DNA of 64,000 bases from WTKG01 sp963735005 (GTDB lineage Bacteria; Actinomycetota; Actinomycetes; Actinomycetales; Demequinaceae), in contig CAVTJA010000010.1 in assembly GCA_963735005.1 (NCBI GenBank), positions 310,001 through 374,000 on the forward strand, in the 5' to 3' direction. This document shows, piece after piece, positions 48,372 through 57,197 of the stretch (position 1 is its first letter; each line of letters begins with the position of its first letter). Below the pieces are notes generated by a model. That model searched no databases, was not told where the DNA came from, and saw only the letters and a program-made list of their open reading frames with translations. A program made the translations under genes and the position numbers.

Positions 48372-50015
48372 ATGCGCATCATCGTGGTGGGCGGGGTTGC
48401 TGGCGGCATGAGCGCCGCGGCCCGCGCCAGGCGGCTGGACGAATCGGCCGAGATCATCGTCCTCGAGAAGGGCCCGTATGTATCGTTCGCGAACTGCGGC
48501 CTGCCGTATCACGTGGGCGGCGAGATCCCCAGCGACGAGGCCCTCCTGCTCCACACCCCGCAGACCCTCCGCGAAGACCTCAACCTCGACGTGCGCGTGG
48601 GCCACGAGGCCACCGCCATCGACACCGAGGCGCACACCGTCACCGTCACCACGGCAAACGGTGTCGAGACCCTGACGTACGACGCGCTGGTGCTCTCCCC
48701 CGGCGCGGACGCCTTCGCGCCGCCCATCCCCGGCATCGACTCGCCACACGTCACCTTCCTGCGCACCGTCGACGAGGCCCGCGCGCTCGCCGAGGCCGCC
48801 GGCTCCGCCAAGGCCGCGGTGGTCATGGGTGCAGGCTTCATCGGGCTCGAGACCGCCGAGGCCCTCCATCGCCGCGGCCTCGAGGTGACCATCGTGGAGA
48901 TGGCGCCGCGCGTGCTCCCGCCGCTTGCCCCCGAGATGTCCGCGCTCGTCGAGTCCGAGCTGGAGGCGAACCGCGTGGCCGTGCGCACCGGCACATCCAT
49001 CGCCGCGATCGGCCCCGCTTTCGTCACGCTGTCCGACGGTGCCGATGTCCCCGCCGACATCGTCGTGGTGTCCGCCGGCGTGCGCCCCCGCACGGGAATC
49101 GCGCGCGACGCCGGCATCGAGCTCGACGCGCGCGGCGCGATCCTCGTGGACAACCAGCAGCGCACCTCCGCGCCCGGCGTGTGGGCGGTGGGCGACGCCA
49201 CCGCAGTCACGCACGGGGTGACGGGCGTCGTCAGCCCTGTGCCGCTCGCCGGCCCGGCGAACCGCCAGGGGCGACGCGCAGCGGACTCAATCTGCGGCAC
49301 CGCCAAGCACAGCCGCTCGGTGCTCGGCACCGCCATCATCCGGGTGTTCGGGCTCACCGCGGCCGTCACGGGCGCCACGCCCCAACAGCTCGACGACGCC
49401 GGGATCAGCTACGTCCCCATCCACGTGCACCCCAACGACCACGCCGGCTACTACCCCGGCGCCACCCCCGTGAACCTGGTGGGCTACTTCGCGCCGGACG
49501 GCAAGCTGCTGGGCGCCCAGGGCGTGGGCGCGGCGGGCGTCGACAAGCGCATAGACGTGCTGGCAACGGCGCTGCGCGCACACATGGGCGCCGACGACCT
49601 CGCGGAGCTCGAACTCGCCTACGCGCCGCCATACTCGTCCGCCAAGGACCCGGTCAACATCCTGGGCTTCCTGATGCAGAACGTGCTCGATGGCACGCTG
49701 CGGCTGTGGCACGCAAGCGAACTCGCCTGGGCTGCGGACAACGCGCTGCTGCTCGACGTGCGGGCGCCCGGCGAGTTCGCGCTTGGCCACCTTGAGGGCG
49801 CGGTCAACATCCCGCACGTGGACATCCGCGAGCGTATCGACGAGGTCCGCCGGCTCGCCGTCGGCCGCCCCGTCTACCTGTACTGCCAGTCCGGGTTTCG
49901 GTCCTATCTGGCGCACCGGATTCTCAGCCACCACGGCATCGAGTCCGCGAACCTGTCCGGCGGCATGCTCACCATGCTGACCGCGTCCCCCACCCTGTCC
50001 TACGCTCTGGCGTAG
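48372..50015 (+). CDS. CoA-disulfide reductase-like flavoprotein with C-terminal rhodanese
   Basis: 547 aa from the ATG at 48372, after AAGGAG. Residues 1-440 are an FAD/NAD(P)H disulfide reductase: VVGGVAGGMSAAARARRLDE (FAD GxGxxG-like), VSFANCGLPYHVGG with the redox Cys near residue 43, AVVMGAGFIGLETAEALHRR for NAD(P)H, and GVWAVGDATAV. The last about 95 residues form a rhodanese with active Cys in YLYCQSGFRSYLAHR. Such CoADR-Rhd enzymes reduce CoA persulfide or polysulfide. Co-transcribed with a second rhodanese 17 bases later. Likely controlled by the palindrome upstream. Confidence 0.9.
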   Translation: MRIIVVGGVAGGMSAAARARRLDESAEIIVLEKGPYVSFANCGLPYHVGGEIPSDEALLLHTPQTLREDLNLDVRVGHEATAIDTEAHTVTVTTANGVETLTYDALVLSPGADAFAPPIPGIDSPHVTFLRTVDEARALAEAAGSAKAAVVMGAGFIGLETAEALHRRGLEVTIVEMAPRVLPPLAPEMSALVESELEANRVAVRTGTSIAAIGPAFVTLSDGADVPADIVVVSAGVRPRTGIARDAGIELDARGAILVDNQQRTSAPGVWAVGDATAVTHGVTGVVSPVPLAGPANRQGRRAADSICGTAKHSRSVLGTAIIRVFGLTAAVTGATPQQLDDAGISYVPIHVHPNDHAGYYPGATPVNLVGYFAPDGKLLGAQGVGAAGVDKRIDVLATALRAHMGADDLAELELAYAPPYSSAKDPVNILGFLMQNVLDGTLRLWHASELAWAADNALLLDVRAPGEFALGHLEGAVNIPHVDIRERIDEVRRLAVGRPVYLYCQSGFRSYLAHRILSHHGIESANLSGGMLTMLTASPTLSYALA

Positions 50016-50032
50016 GAGTCCCAAGGAGAACC

Positions 50033-50353
50033 ATGCAATCCATCACCGTCGACAAGCTCCACGCGAAAATCAGCGAGGACCCGGCCACGCCAGTCGTGGA
50101 CATTCGCGAGCGCAACGAGCACGCCATGGGCGTCGTCCCAGGGGCCACCCTGCTGCCGATGTCCGAGTTCGCCGCGCGCTTTGCCGAACTGGCCGAGCAC
50201 AAGGACGGGCTGCACGTGATTTGCCAGTCCGGCTCGCGGTCCGTCGCCGTGTGCAACTTCCTCGAGCAGCAGGGCTACTCGCCCATCAACGTGTCGGGAG
50301 GCACGGGCGCCTGGTCGCGCGCGGGCTACCCTCTCACGGCGCCCACGAGCTAA
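50033..50353 (+). CDS. Single-domain rhodanese
   Basis: 106 aa. Rhodanese fold with the active Cys loop HVICQSGSRSVAVCNFL near residue 64 and the DIRERNEHAMGVVPGATLLP strand typical of the family. Persulfide carriers of this kind move sulfane sulfur between proteins and CoA. Stop overlaps the nadC stop (convergent). The pair with CoADR-Rhd and the repressor site indicate persulfide detoxification. Confidence 0.9.
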   Translation: MQSITVDKLHAKISEDPATPVVDIRERNEHAMGVVPGATLLPMSEFAARFAELAEHKDGLHVICQSGSRSVAVCNFLEQQGYSPINVSGGTGAWSRAGYPLTAPTS

Positions 50354-51255
50354 CGCAGGTCGAGCGCGAGGTCCATTATTGGGCTTGAGTGCGTGAGCGC
50401 GCCGACGCTCATGAAGTCCACGCCGGTCTCTGCCACGGAGCGCGCACGCTCCACGGTCAGGCCGCCGGTCGCCTCCAGGTACACCTTGCCCGTGTCGGGC
50501 TCGAGCGCGCGCACCGCGGCCACCACGGCGGCCATCTCGTCGTTGCTCATGTTGTCGAGCATCAGGAACCTGGCGCCGGCCGCGATCGCCTCCCGCGCCT
50601 GGTCGAGCGACTCCACCTCGACCTGAATCTCGACGTCGGGGAACGCCGCCCGGATCGAGTCGATGGCGCCGGCCACGCTGCCCGCCGCCACGATGTGGTT
50701 GTCCTTGACCATCGCGACGTCGTAGAGGCCCATCCGCTTGTTGACGCCGCCGCCGCAGCGGACCCCGAACTTATCGAGCGCGCGCAGCGTGGGGGTGGTC
50801 TTGCGGGTATCGAGCACCTTGGCGCCGGTGCCCTCAAGTGCGTCGGCCCAACGCCGCGTGTGGCTCGCGATGCCGCTCGCGTGGCTCACAAGGTTGAGCA
50901 GGGTGCGCTCGGCGATCAGCACCACGTGGCCCACCCCCGCGATCTCCGCGACAACGTCCGATGCGGCAAGCCGCTCGCCGTCCGCGCGCAGCAGGGTCAC
51001 AGTTGGCACGGGCAAGCCAAGCCGCGCGGCAACCTGCGCGATGACCTCGGGGATGATGGCGGCGCCTGCGAGCACACCGTCCTCGCGCGCCACCACCGCG
51101 CCGGTCACCATGGTCGCGGCGTCGATGGTCGCCTGCGTGGTGACGTCGCGGCCCGGATCCCCACCAAGGTCTTCGGCGAGCGAGCGCGCGACCACGTCGG
51201 CGAGCCACGCTGGGTCGAGGGGGGCGTCCTGCGGGAGGGTCTCTGGCATCGTCAC
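50350..51255 (-). CDS. nadC: Nicotinate-nucleotide pyrophosphorylase (quinolinate phosphoribosyltransferase)
   Basis: 301 aa. It makes nicotinate mononucleotide from quinolinate and PRPP. Seen: LLNLVSHASGIASHTRRWAD, VLDTRKTTPTLRALDKFGVR, GVNKRMGLYDVAMVKDNHIV, and VEVESLDQAREAIAAGARF plus the C-terminal YLEATGGLTVERARSVAETG with the PRPP-binding Thr-Gly-Gly. ATG at 51255. It is divergent from the CsoR/CstR-type gene, so the operator at 51315 may sit in both promoters; nadB is the next minus-strand gene at 53588 after the repressor, splitting the NAD genes. Confidence 0.95.
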   Translation of the reverse strand: MTMPETLPQDAPLDPAWLADVVARSLAEDLGGDPGRDVTTQATIDAATMVTGAVVAREDGVLAGAAIIPEVIAQVAARLGLPVPTVTLLRADGERLAASDVVAEIAGVGHVVLIAERTLLNLVSHASGIASHTRRWADALEGTGAKVLDTRKTTPTLRALDKFGVRCGGGVNKRMGLYDVAMVKDNHIVAAGSVAGAIDSIRAAFPDVEIQVEVESLDQAREAIAAGARFLMLDNMSNDEMAAVVAAVRALEPDTGKVYLEATGGLTVERARSVAETGVDFMSVGALTHSSPIMDLALDLR

Positions 51256-51314
51256 CCCGCCATTCTTTCGCGTTTCCGCGTGCGCGCAACTGGCGCGGGC
51301 CCTCCCGGCCCCGA

Positions 51315-51331
51315 TACCTCCTGGGGGTATG
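51315..51331. promoter_or_regulatory. Operator of CsoR/CstR type before the repressor gene
   Basis: ATACCTCC-T-GGGGGTAT is a palindrome with one mismatch, the same box as at 48320-48335, 52 bases before the repressor start. Autoregulation is the usual pattern in the family; because nadC is divergent it could also touch nadC. Confidence 0.75.
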
Positions 51332-51382
51332 CTGGCGGGAGCCCACGTGCATGGAGCCCGCCGCCCTCGAAGGAGCCCTCAG

Positions 51383-51652
51383 ATGAGTGAAGTCCACCTC
51401 ACGGAAGAAGACCTCGACCCCGTCGTCAAGCGCCTCAAACGCGCCAGGGGCCAGCTCGACGGGATCCTGCGCATGATCGACGACGGCCGCGAGTGCGGTG
51501 AGGTTGTGACCCAGCTGGCCGCGGTGTCCAAGGCAATCGACCGCGCAGGCTTCGCGATGATCGCCGCCGGACTCGAGCAGTGCGTCAAGCAGGGCGAGAC
51601 GTCGGGCGCGGCGCGCGAACGCCTGCAGAAAATGTTCATGTCGCTCGCGTAG
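51383..51652 (+). CDS. CsoR-family repressor, probable CstR-type persulfide sensor
   Basis: 89 aa from the ATG at 51383 (MSEVHLTEEDLDPVVKRLKR); longer frames to 50738 cross nadC. The all-helical CsoR/RcnR fold is recognised by RLKRARGQLDGILRMIDDGR. Of the copper triad (Cys-His-Cys) only the two Cys remain: Cys38 in RECGEVV and Cys67 in EQCVKQG, and the residue four before the second Cys is Gly, not His. Losing the His while keeping both Cys is the pattern of CstR persulfide sensors rather than copper sensors. Together with the sulfur genes this makes persulfide sensing likely (inference). Confidence 0.85.
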   Translation: MSEVHLTEEDLDPVVKRLKRARGQLDGILRMIDDGRECGEVVTQLAAVSKAIDRAGFAMIAAGLEQCVKQGETSGAARERLQKMFMSLA

Positions 51653-51899
51653 GACCTTTGCGCTTTTCGCGGTGGCTCGAACGGCATACCCTGAGAGAGT
51701 CCGCAAAGCATTGCTTGTGCGGGAGGGGACGAGGCCCCGGATCTCCGCTCTAGCGGACCCCGAGACCGCGTCGCAGGTGAAACCAGCGCGTGGCGTCGCG
51801 CCGGCTGCGCCTTCGTGGCGCAGGGGACGCGGGGCTGAACATGCACTCACCGGCTCCGCGTCCCAACCACGGCTCGGTTCGCCCCCTGGCGCGTCCGGG
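51653..51899. other. Intergenic between repressor and nadB
   Basis: About 250 bases between two stops (convergent). An open frame on the plus strand exists (51672-51959) but it overlaps nadB and has no RBS, so I do not call it. A small hairpin-like GGCTGCGCC-ttcgt-GGCGCA near 51807-51822 may terminate one transcript. Nothing else is supported. Confidence 0.4.
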
Positions 51900-53588
51900 C
51901 TAATCGACTGGTTCGAGCGGGACCCGCTCCAGGGTCAGGTTGTGGTCGCCGTCGAGTGACGCCGCGATCCTGACGCGCCATTCGTCGGCCTTCTCGGGGA
52001 AGTCCCGGCGGAAGTGCCCGCCCCTGCTCTCTTGGCGATCGAGCGCGGCGGCGAGCAACACCGACGCCGCCTGGGCGACGTTCGTGGTCTCCCACTCGGC
52101 GGTCTGGGGCATGACGTCGGCGTCGTCCACGACGCCCGCGCGGCCAAGCTCGCGCAGTGCCTCAAGGGCCGCCCGCAGGCCGGCGCCGTCGCGCACCGGG
52201 CCCGCGCCCGCGTGCGTGATGCGTTGCAGGCCAGGGCGCGCGGTGGCGCGCAGTAGCCCCACCGCGCCTTCTCGCTCCGCGGGCTCGCGCTGGACGAGGT
52301 CGCCGTCGGCCACGCGGGTCGCGGCGTCGGCCGCCGCGCGGGTCGCGAACACCAGGCCCTCAAGCAGTGAGTTGGAGGCTAGGCGGTTGGCGCCCTGCAC
52401 GCCGGTGCACGCCGCCTCGCCCGCGGCGTAGAGGCCCCCGGCGGTGCTGCGCCCGCGCAGGTCCGTGAGAATCCCGCCCGAATGATAGTGCTGGGCGGGC
52501 GCGACGGGGATGAGGTCGACGCCAAGGTCGAGGCCGTGCTCGGCGAGGCGCGCCTGGATGGTGGGGAACCGCTTGTCGAGGAAGTCCTTGCCAAGGTGGC
52601 GGGCGTCAAGGAACACGGAATCGGCGTCGCCTGCGGCCATCTGCTCCACGATCGCGTGCGACACGACGTCGCGCGGGGCGAGCTCGGCAAGCTCGTGCAC
52701 GCTCTTCATGAACCGCTCGCCCGCCGCGTTGAGAAGGTACGCGCCCTCGCCGCGGACGGCCTCGGAGATCAGCGGCTGCTGCCCGCGCGCGCTCGTCCCG
52801 AGCCACAGCACGGTCGGGTGGAACTGCACGAACTCGATGTCCGCGATAGACGCGCCCGCCCGCAGCGCCATGGCGATGCCGTCGCCTGTGGCTGCAGGCG
52901 GGTTGGTCGACGCCATGAACAGTTGCCCGATGCCGCCGGTGGAAACGATCACGGCCTTCGCCAGCGCCGCGCCGATGCCGTCTCGCGTGCCCTCGCCAAT
53001 AACGTGCAGGGTGACGCCGCAGACCGGGCCGGGCAGGCCGTCGGCGTTCGGGGCGGCGGTGAGCAAGTCGACGACGAGCGCGTGCTCGATGACCTCGATG
53101 CCTGGGTCGTTGCGGATCGCCTCGAGCTGGGCGACGAGCGCCCGCGAAATCTCGGCCCCGGTGGCGTCGCCGCCAGCGTGCGCGATGCGGTCCGCGTGGT
53201 GGCCGCCCTCGCGCGTCAGCGAGATGTCGCCGTCCGCGGCGAGGTCGAACTTGGCGCCACGCGCCACCAACTCCCGGACGCGTTCCGGGCCCTCCGTGAC
53301 GAGCGCGCGCACCGCCCGCTCGCTGCACACGCCGTCGCCAGCCACAAGCGTGTCTTGCATGTGCGCCTCGGGGGTATCCGTGGGGTCGAGCGCCGCCGCG
53401 ATGCCTCCCTGCGCCCACACAGTGGACCCCGAGGACAGCACTCCCTTGGTGACGATGAGGACCTTGTCGACCTTGGAGCGAAGCTCGAGCGCGGCCGTCA
53501 GCCCCGCGATTCCGGAGCCGATGACGATGACATCTGCCTCCGCGATCCAGCCCGGCTCCGGCGCGACAAGCCGCCGCGCGTAGCTCAC
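51900..53588 (-). CDS. nadB: L-aspartate oxidase
   Basis: 562 aa from the GTG at 53588, which overlaps the panD stop by four bases (GTGA). It makes iminoaspartate from aspartate with FAD. Seen: DVIVIGSGIAGLTAALELRS, the FAD-contact VTKGVLSSGSTVWAQGGIAA, EGGHHADRIAHAGGDATGAE with catalytic residues, PAQHYHSGGILTDLRGRST and GLYAAGEAACTGVQGANRLA. The C-terminal helical domain is present. nadA was not seen in the window and nadC is 650 bases away on the same strand. Confidence 0.95.
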   Translation of the reverse strand: MSYARRLVAPEPGWIAEADVIVIGSGIAGLTAALELRSKVDKVLIVTKGVLSSGSTVWAQGGIAAALDPTDTPEAHMQDTLVAGDGVCSERAVRALVTEGPERVRELVARGAKFDLAADGDISLTREGGHHADRIAHAGGDATGAEISRALVAQLEAIRNDPGIEVIEHALVVDLLTAAPNADGLPGPVCGVTLHVIGEGTRDGIGAALAKAVIVSTGGIGQLFMASTNPPAATGDGIAMALRAGASIADIEFVQFHPTVLWLGTSARGQQPLISEAVRGEGAYLLNAAGERFMKSVHELAELAPRDVVSHAIVEQMAAGDADSVFLDARHLGKDFLDKRFPTIQARLAEHGLDLGVDLIPVAPAQHYHSGGILTDLRGRSTAGGLYAAGEAACTGVQGANRLASNSLLEGLVFATRAAADAATRVADGDLVQREPAEREGAVGLLRATARPGLQRITHAGAGPVRDGAGLRAALEALRELGRAGVVDDADVMPQTAEWETTNVAQAASVLLAAALDRQESRGGHFRRDFPEKADEWRVRIAASLDGDHNLTLERVPLEPVD

Positions 53589-54052
53589 GGGCGGAAGGCG
53601 GTCCAGCCCGCGGTACGGAAGTTGCCGATGGTGAGGCCAGAACGCTCGAGGTCCGCGTCGCTCGGCACCTCGCCGGGCTCGCAACCCACGTTCACGATCT
53701 TGTTGTCCTTGTCGACGAAGACCACGGAGGGCTCGTAGTGGTGGGCCTCCTCGTCGCCGATCAGGCCGTAGGCGATGATGATCACGAGGTCGCCCGGGTG
53801 CACCAGGTGCGCGGCGGCGCCGTTGATGCAGATGTGGCCGCCGTCGGGCTCGCCGGGGATCGCGTAGGTGGTGAGCCGGCTGCCGTTTGTGACGTTGACG
53901 ACGTCCACCTGCTGGCCGGGCATGAGGTCCGCGGCCTCCATGAGGGTCGCGTCGATGGTGATCGAGCCGACGTAGTGGAGGTCGGCTTCGGTCACGGTGG
54001 CCCGGTGGATCTTTGAAATCAGCATCGGGCGCTGCAGTGTCTTGAAGGTCAC
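53585..54052 (-). CDS. panD: Aspartate 1-decarboxylase
   Basis: 155 aa from the GTG at 54052. Alternative starts are the ATG at 54025 (MLISKIHRATVTEADLHYVG) and a GTG at 54073. PanD decarboxylates aspartate to beta-alanine and self-processes at the Gly-Ser bond in LHYVGSITIDATL to form the pyruvoyl group. Other conserved blocks: PGQQVDVVNVTNGSRLTTYA and INGAAAHLVHPGDLVIIIAYGL. Coupled to nadB by an overlap. A C-terminal extension of about 25 residues follows the core. Pantothenate step before panC. Confidence 0.9.
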   Translation of the reverse strand: MTFKTLQRPMLISKIHRATVTEADLHYVGSITIDATLMEAADLMPGQQVDVVNVTNGSRLTTYAIPGEPDGGHICINGAAAHLVHPGDLVIIIAYGLIGDEEAHHYEPSVVFVDKDNKIVNVGCEPGEVPSDADLERSGLTIGNFRTAGWTAFRP

Positions 54053-54097
54053 CTGTCCACGGTAGCCGCTCACGGCGCTTGAGTGAAACAGTCGGGG

Positions 54098-55393
54098 TTA
54101 GTCGTCGGTGACCTGCAGGCGCCGCACCACAGTCGGAGAGTCCTGGCCCGCTTCCTCATCGAAGTGAGACTCCTGAGTCACAACGCTCCCGTCCGACGCG
54201 ACGGCAAACTGAAACGAGGTTCCCCAGCCGATGAAGTAGGCCTCCCCTGCCGCGCGGGACCAGAAGAATTCTTTGAAGTTGTCCCATTGGAAGAAGAAGA
54301 CGCCAGCACTGGTCGCGGTCACACGGCCCGCGGAACCAAAGTGCTCGCCAAGCGAAATCGTGGTCGAACCGTTGGCATCGGTGATCTGCACTTCGCGAAG
54401 ACCGTTTCCTTCCTCGCCCGAATCATCTGGGAGCGTGAATCCGACAGCGATGAGGTCCCCGCACACGCCAACTGAACCGAGCCTTGGGGTTGCGGCCGAA
54501 CCACGCCAAACGATCGAGTCATCCACCACTTCGCCGGTGTCGCCAAGCGTGGCCGCGTGAATCTCCGGAAGTTGGTCCGCAATACCGGTACTGGTGGCGT
54601 CGACCACGTACGTCAACTCCGTCACTCCCACAGGAGCGCATCGGTCGACGGCCGGGAACCGCGCTCCGTAGAAGGAGATTTCCTGAGGCGCTGACCCGTT
54701 GAGCGGGGCGGAGTAAATCGACGAGAGCTGCTTGAACCCCTCATCGAGAGTCGGGTCGGGCCGCACATCACCGTCGACCCACCACGCCCGGCCGGCGGCC
54801 ACCGTGAGGTAATTTCCGTCACCCGGCGCGGAGAACGACATGTTGTCCACGTCAACCGTGCTGCCGCCGATGATCGTTGGCTTCCCACCCGGCGCCATTG
54901 TCACAATGTCATAGGAGTCAAACCTCAACTCGCCACCCTCTTCGCGCGCCTGCCACACCGCGGTACCGTCTGGAGCCACCACGCGCTCGCCGACTACGCC
55001 GTTCGCTCCCTTGGCCGCCGCGCGCCCGACCAGCAATGACGAGCCAAAGTCAGTCACTTGACCCGACACAACATCCAAAACGGAGTCCCTCGGGCGCACG
55101 CCGCCTTCCCGACCCCACAGGTTCCCGTACGCGTCCGGCCAATATGCGAAGCCGGGATCCAGCTCAGGAAGCCCGGACGGCACAGGCAGGTCCCGCAAGT
55201 GACCACCAGCCGTCGGATCAAGTTCCAACGTCGTGGCGTCGATCACGTTCGGTACCGCACCGCTCGGCGAAGGAGAACCCGGCGGCTCGGGACTCGTCGA
55301 TGGAAGCGGAACGCTTCCGTCCGTGCATCCCGCGATGACGGACGCCACGCACGCGGACAGGAATAGTCCTCGTAGCCCAGCCCGAATTACCAC
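54098..55393 (-). CDS. Secreted lipoprotein, beta-propeller-like, between panD and panC
   Basis: 431 aa. Lipobox VIAGCTDG near residue 20-25, then a Pro/Ser linker (PLPSTSPEPPGSPSPSG) and a long beta-rich domain with repeats of aromatic and Gly-Asp motifs (LPELDPGFAYWPDAYGNLWG, FSAPGDGNYLTVAAGRAWWV, GVFFFQWDNFKEFFWSRAAG). No catalytic signature is recognised. The sequence is visibly less GC-rich than its neighbours and separates panD from panC, genes usually adjacent in actinobacteria. Start is a GTG at 55393 after AAAGGTG. Probably acquired or duplicated; function unknown. Confidence 0.7.
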   Translation of the reverse strand: MVIRAGLRGLFLSACVASVIAGCTDGSVPLPSTSPEPPGSPSPSGAVPNVIDATTLELDPTAGGHLRDLPVPSGLPELDPGFAYWPDAYGNLWGREGGVRPRDSVLDVVSGQVTDFGSSLLVGRAAAKGANGVVGERVVAPDGTAVWQAREEGGELRFDSYDIVTMAPGGKPTIIGGSTVDVDNMSFSAPGDGNYLTVAAGRAWWVDGDVRPDPTLDEGFKQLSSIYSAPLNGSAPQEISFYGARFPAVDRCAPVGVTELTYVVDATSTGIADQLPEIHAATLGDTGEVVDDSIVWRGSAATPRLGSVGVCGDLIAVGFTLPDDSGEEGNGLREVQITDANGSTTISLGEHFGSAGRVTATSAGVFFFQWDNFKEFFWSRAAGEAYFIGWGTSFQFAVASDGSVVTQESHFDEEAGQDSPTVVRRLQVTDD

Positions 55394-55446
55394 ACGTCAC
55401 ACCTTTCGCTCACGTGGCGAGAGTAGAACGACGACGGCGCGGGGAC

Positions 55447-56295
55447 CTACCTCGTTGGCGTCGAGACCGCCGCAATCATGTTGTCAATGAAGCGGGTCTT
55501 GCCGACGCTTGCGGCGACGGCGAAGATCACGTCACCACGGTAGTCGCTCGGCACAGACTCGCCGGACGCTGGGTCAAGCGCGGCAAAGTAGTCGAGCTCG
55601 ATCTCGTCGTTGGCCGCGAGCACCACGTAGCCCGCAGCGAGCGCGGCGGTGGCGTTCTCGCCAGCCTCGGCACGCGCGACGGCCTCCATGAGAGCGCCGC
55701 TCAGCGTGAGCGCCGTGCGGCGCTCGGACGCGCTCAGGAACCGATTACGGCTGGACAGCGCCAGGCCGTCCGGCTCGCGCACCGTGGCGGCGGCCTGGAT
55801 GGTGACTTGCACGTTGAAGTCGCGCACCATGCGGCGGATCGCGATCAGCTGCTGCGCGTCCTTCTGCCCGAAGATCGCGACGTCCGGCTGCGTGAGGTTC
55901 AGCAGTTTGAGCACCACGGTCAGCATTCCGTCGAAGTGTCCGGGTCGGTGCTTGCCCTCGAAGATCTCGCCAAGCCTTCCCGCCGACACGGTCACGACGG
56001 GCTCGCCGCCCGGGTACACGTCCTCGTCGTCCGGTGCGTAGAGCACGTCCACGCCCTCCGCCTCAAGCAGCGCCGCGTCGGCCTCGAGCGTGCGCGGGTA
56101 GCGCTCGAGGTCCGCCGGGTCGTTGAACTGGAGCGGGTTGACGAAGATCGTCGCGACCACCTCGTCGGCGGCGGCACGCGCCTCGCGCACGAGCGACAGG
56201 TGGCCGTCGTGAAGCGCGCCCATGGTCATCACGACGGCGCGGCTGCGGCCCTCCTCGCGCGCGCCGATGTCGGCGGCCTTCTTCACAATCTTCAT
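55447..56295 (-). CDS. panC: Pantothenate synthetase
   Basis: 282 aa. It ligates pantoate and beta-alanine with ATP. Seen: VVMTMGALHDGHLSLVREAR (the HxGH-like motif) at residues 23-42, IFVNPLQFNDPADLERYPRT, VAIFGQKDAQQLIAIRRMVR and GLALSSRNRFLSASERRTAL. The ATG at 56295 overlaps the DUF2520 gene by four bases. The lipoprotein gene downstream starts 54 bases after its stop. Confidence 0.96.
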   Translation of the reverse strand: MKIVKKAADIGAREEGRSRAVVMTMGALHDGHLSLVREARAAADEVVATIFVNPLQFNDPADLERYPRTLEADAALLEAEGVDVLYAPDDEDVYPGGEPVVTVSAGRLGEIFEGKHRPGHFDGMLTVVLKLLNLTQPDVAIFGQKDAQQLIAIRRMVRDFNVQVTIQAAATVREPDGLALSSRNRFLSASERRTALTLSGALMEAVARAEAGENATAALAAGYVVLAANDEIELDYFAALDPASGESVPSDYRGDVIFAVAASVGKTRFIDNMIAAVSTPTR

Positions 56296-57194
56296 GCCTC
56301 TCCCTCCAAGGTCGTCATCACGTCAACAAACTGCGCCTCTCGAATTCTTCCGCCAGCAAGCGCCAAGCGCGCGGTGGCGATGGCGCCTGCCCGGTACGCC
56401 TCGAGGGCGGCGGGGTACGGCGCGAGCGCCGCCAGGTGCGCGCGCAGGGTCCCGACGTCGGCGCGCACGACGGGACCCGTGAGCGAGCCGACTCCGCCCG
56501 GGACGTCGCGCGCCGCCCCATCCACGGATGCCGCCGCGAGCGGGCCAAGCACCTTGCCAGGGTCCTCGACGCCCGCATCGGCCAGGAGCTGCGTGGCCTG
56601 CGACACCGCGGCGGCCACGTGGTTCGCGCCGTGCACCAGGGCCGCGTGATACAGCGGCCGCGCTGCGTTGTCGAGCACGAACGGCTCCCCGCCGATCTCC
56701 ACCACGAGCGCCTGGCCGATCGGCAGCAGCGCGGCGGCGGCCGTCACCGCGAAGGACGCGCCGCGCAACCGCGCGAGGTCGAGCGACGTCCCCGTGAAGG
56801 TCATGGCGGGGTGGATCGCGAGCGTCATCGCGCCCGCGTCGGCAGCGGGGGCAAGCGCCGCGAGGCCATGCAGGCCAGACGCGTGAATGACGATCTGCCC
56901 CGGGCGCCACCCGTCGAGCGCGGCGATCCCGCCGACCACCGCCGCGAGGTCGTCGTCCGGCACGGTCACCAGCACCACGTCCGCGCGCGCGGCGACCTCC
57001 TGGGGCTCGCACCGCTCCACCCCAGGAAGCATCGCGTCGATCCGCGTGCGCGACGCCTCGGAATCGCCCGACGCCGCGACCACCCGGTGGCCCGCCTCGC
57101 GCAGCGCCGAGCCAAGCACGGCGCCCACGCGGCCGGCGCCAATCACGCCAACGTCTAGCCTCCCCGGCCGGTCCCCCGGCGCCACCGCGCTCAT
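56292..57194 (-). CDS. Rossmann-like/DUF2520 protein, candidate alternative ketopantoate reductase
   Basis: 300 aa. N-terminal Rossmann fold (VGVIGAGRVGAVLGSALREA, NADP-binding GAGRVG) to about residue 150, then a DUF2520 helical domain (AARPLYHAALVHGANHVAAA, VGSLTGPVVRADVGTLRAHL). DUF2520 proteins (COG5495) are co-located with panC in many bacteria; PanG of Francisella was reported as a member acting as ketopantoate reductase. No panE was seen here, so this may supply pantoate (inference). Translationally coupled to panC; GTG/ATG start at 57194. Confidence 0.8.
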   Translation of the reverse strand: MSAVAPGDRPGRLDVGVIGAGRVGAVLGSALREAGHRVVAASGDSEASRTRIDAMLPGVERCEPQEVAARADVVLVTVPDDDLAAVVGGIAALDGWRPGQIVIHASGLHGLAALAPAADAGAMTLAIHPAMTFTGTSLDLARLRGASFAVTAAAALLPIGQALVVEIGGEPFVLDNAARPLYHAALVHGANHVAAAVSQATQLLADAGVEDPGKVLGPLAAASVDGAARDVPGGVGSLTGPVVRADVGTLRAHLAALAPYPAALEAYRAGAIATARLALAGGRIREAQFVDVMTTLEGEA

Positions 57195-57197
57195 TGC

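Noticed and set aside
51383..51652. Copper-sensing CsoR annotation for the repressor
   Set aside because: The His of the Cys-His-Cys copper set is missing and no copper gene is nearby; the sulfur genes fit a CstR-type role better.
51672..51959. 95-codon plus-strand frame after the repressor gene
   Set aside because: No RBS, overlaps nadB antisense, and no recognisable motif.
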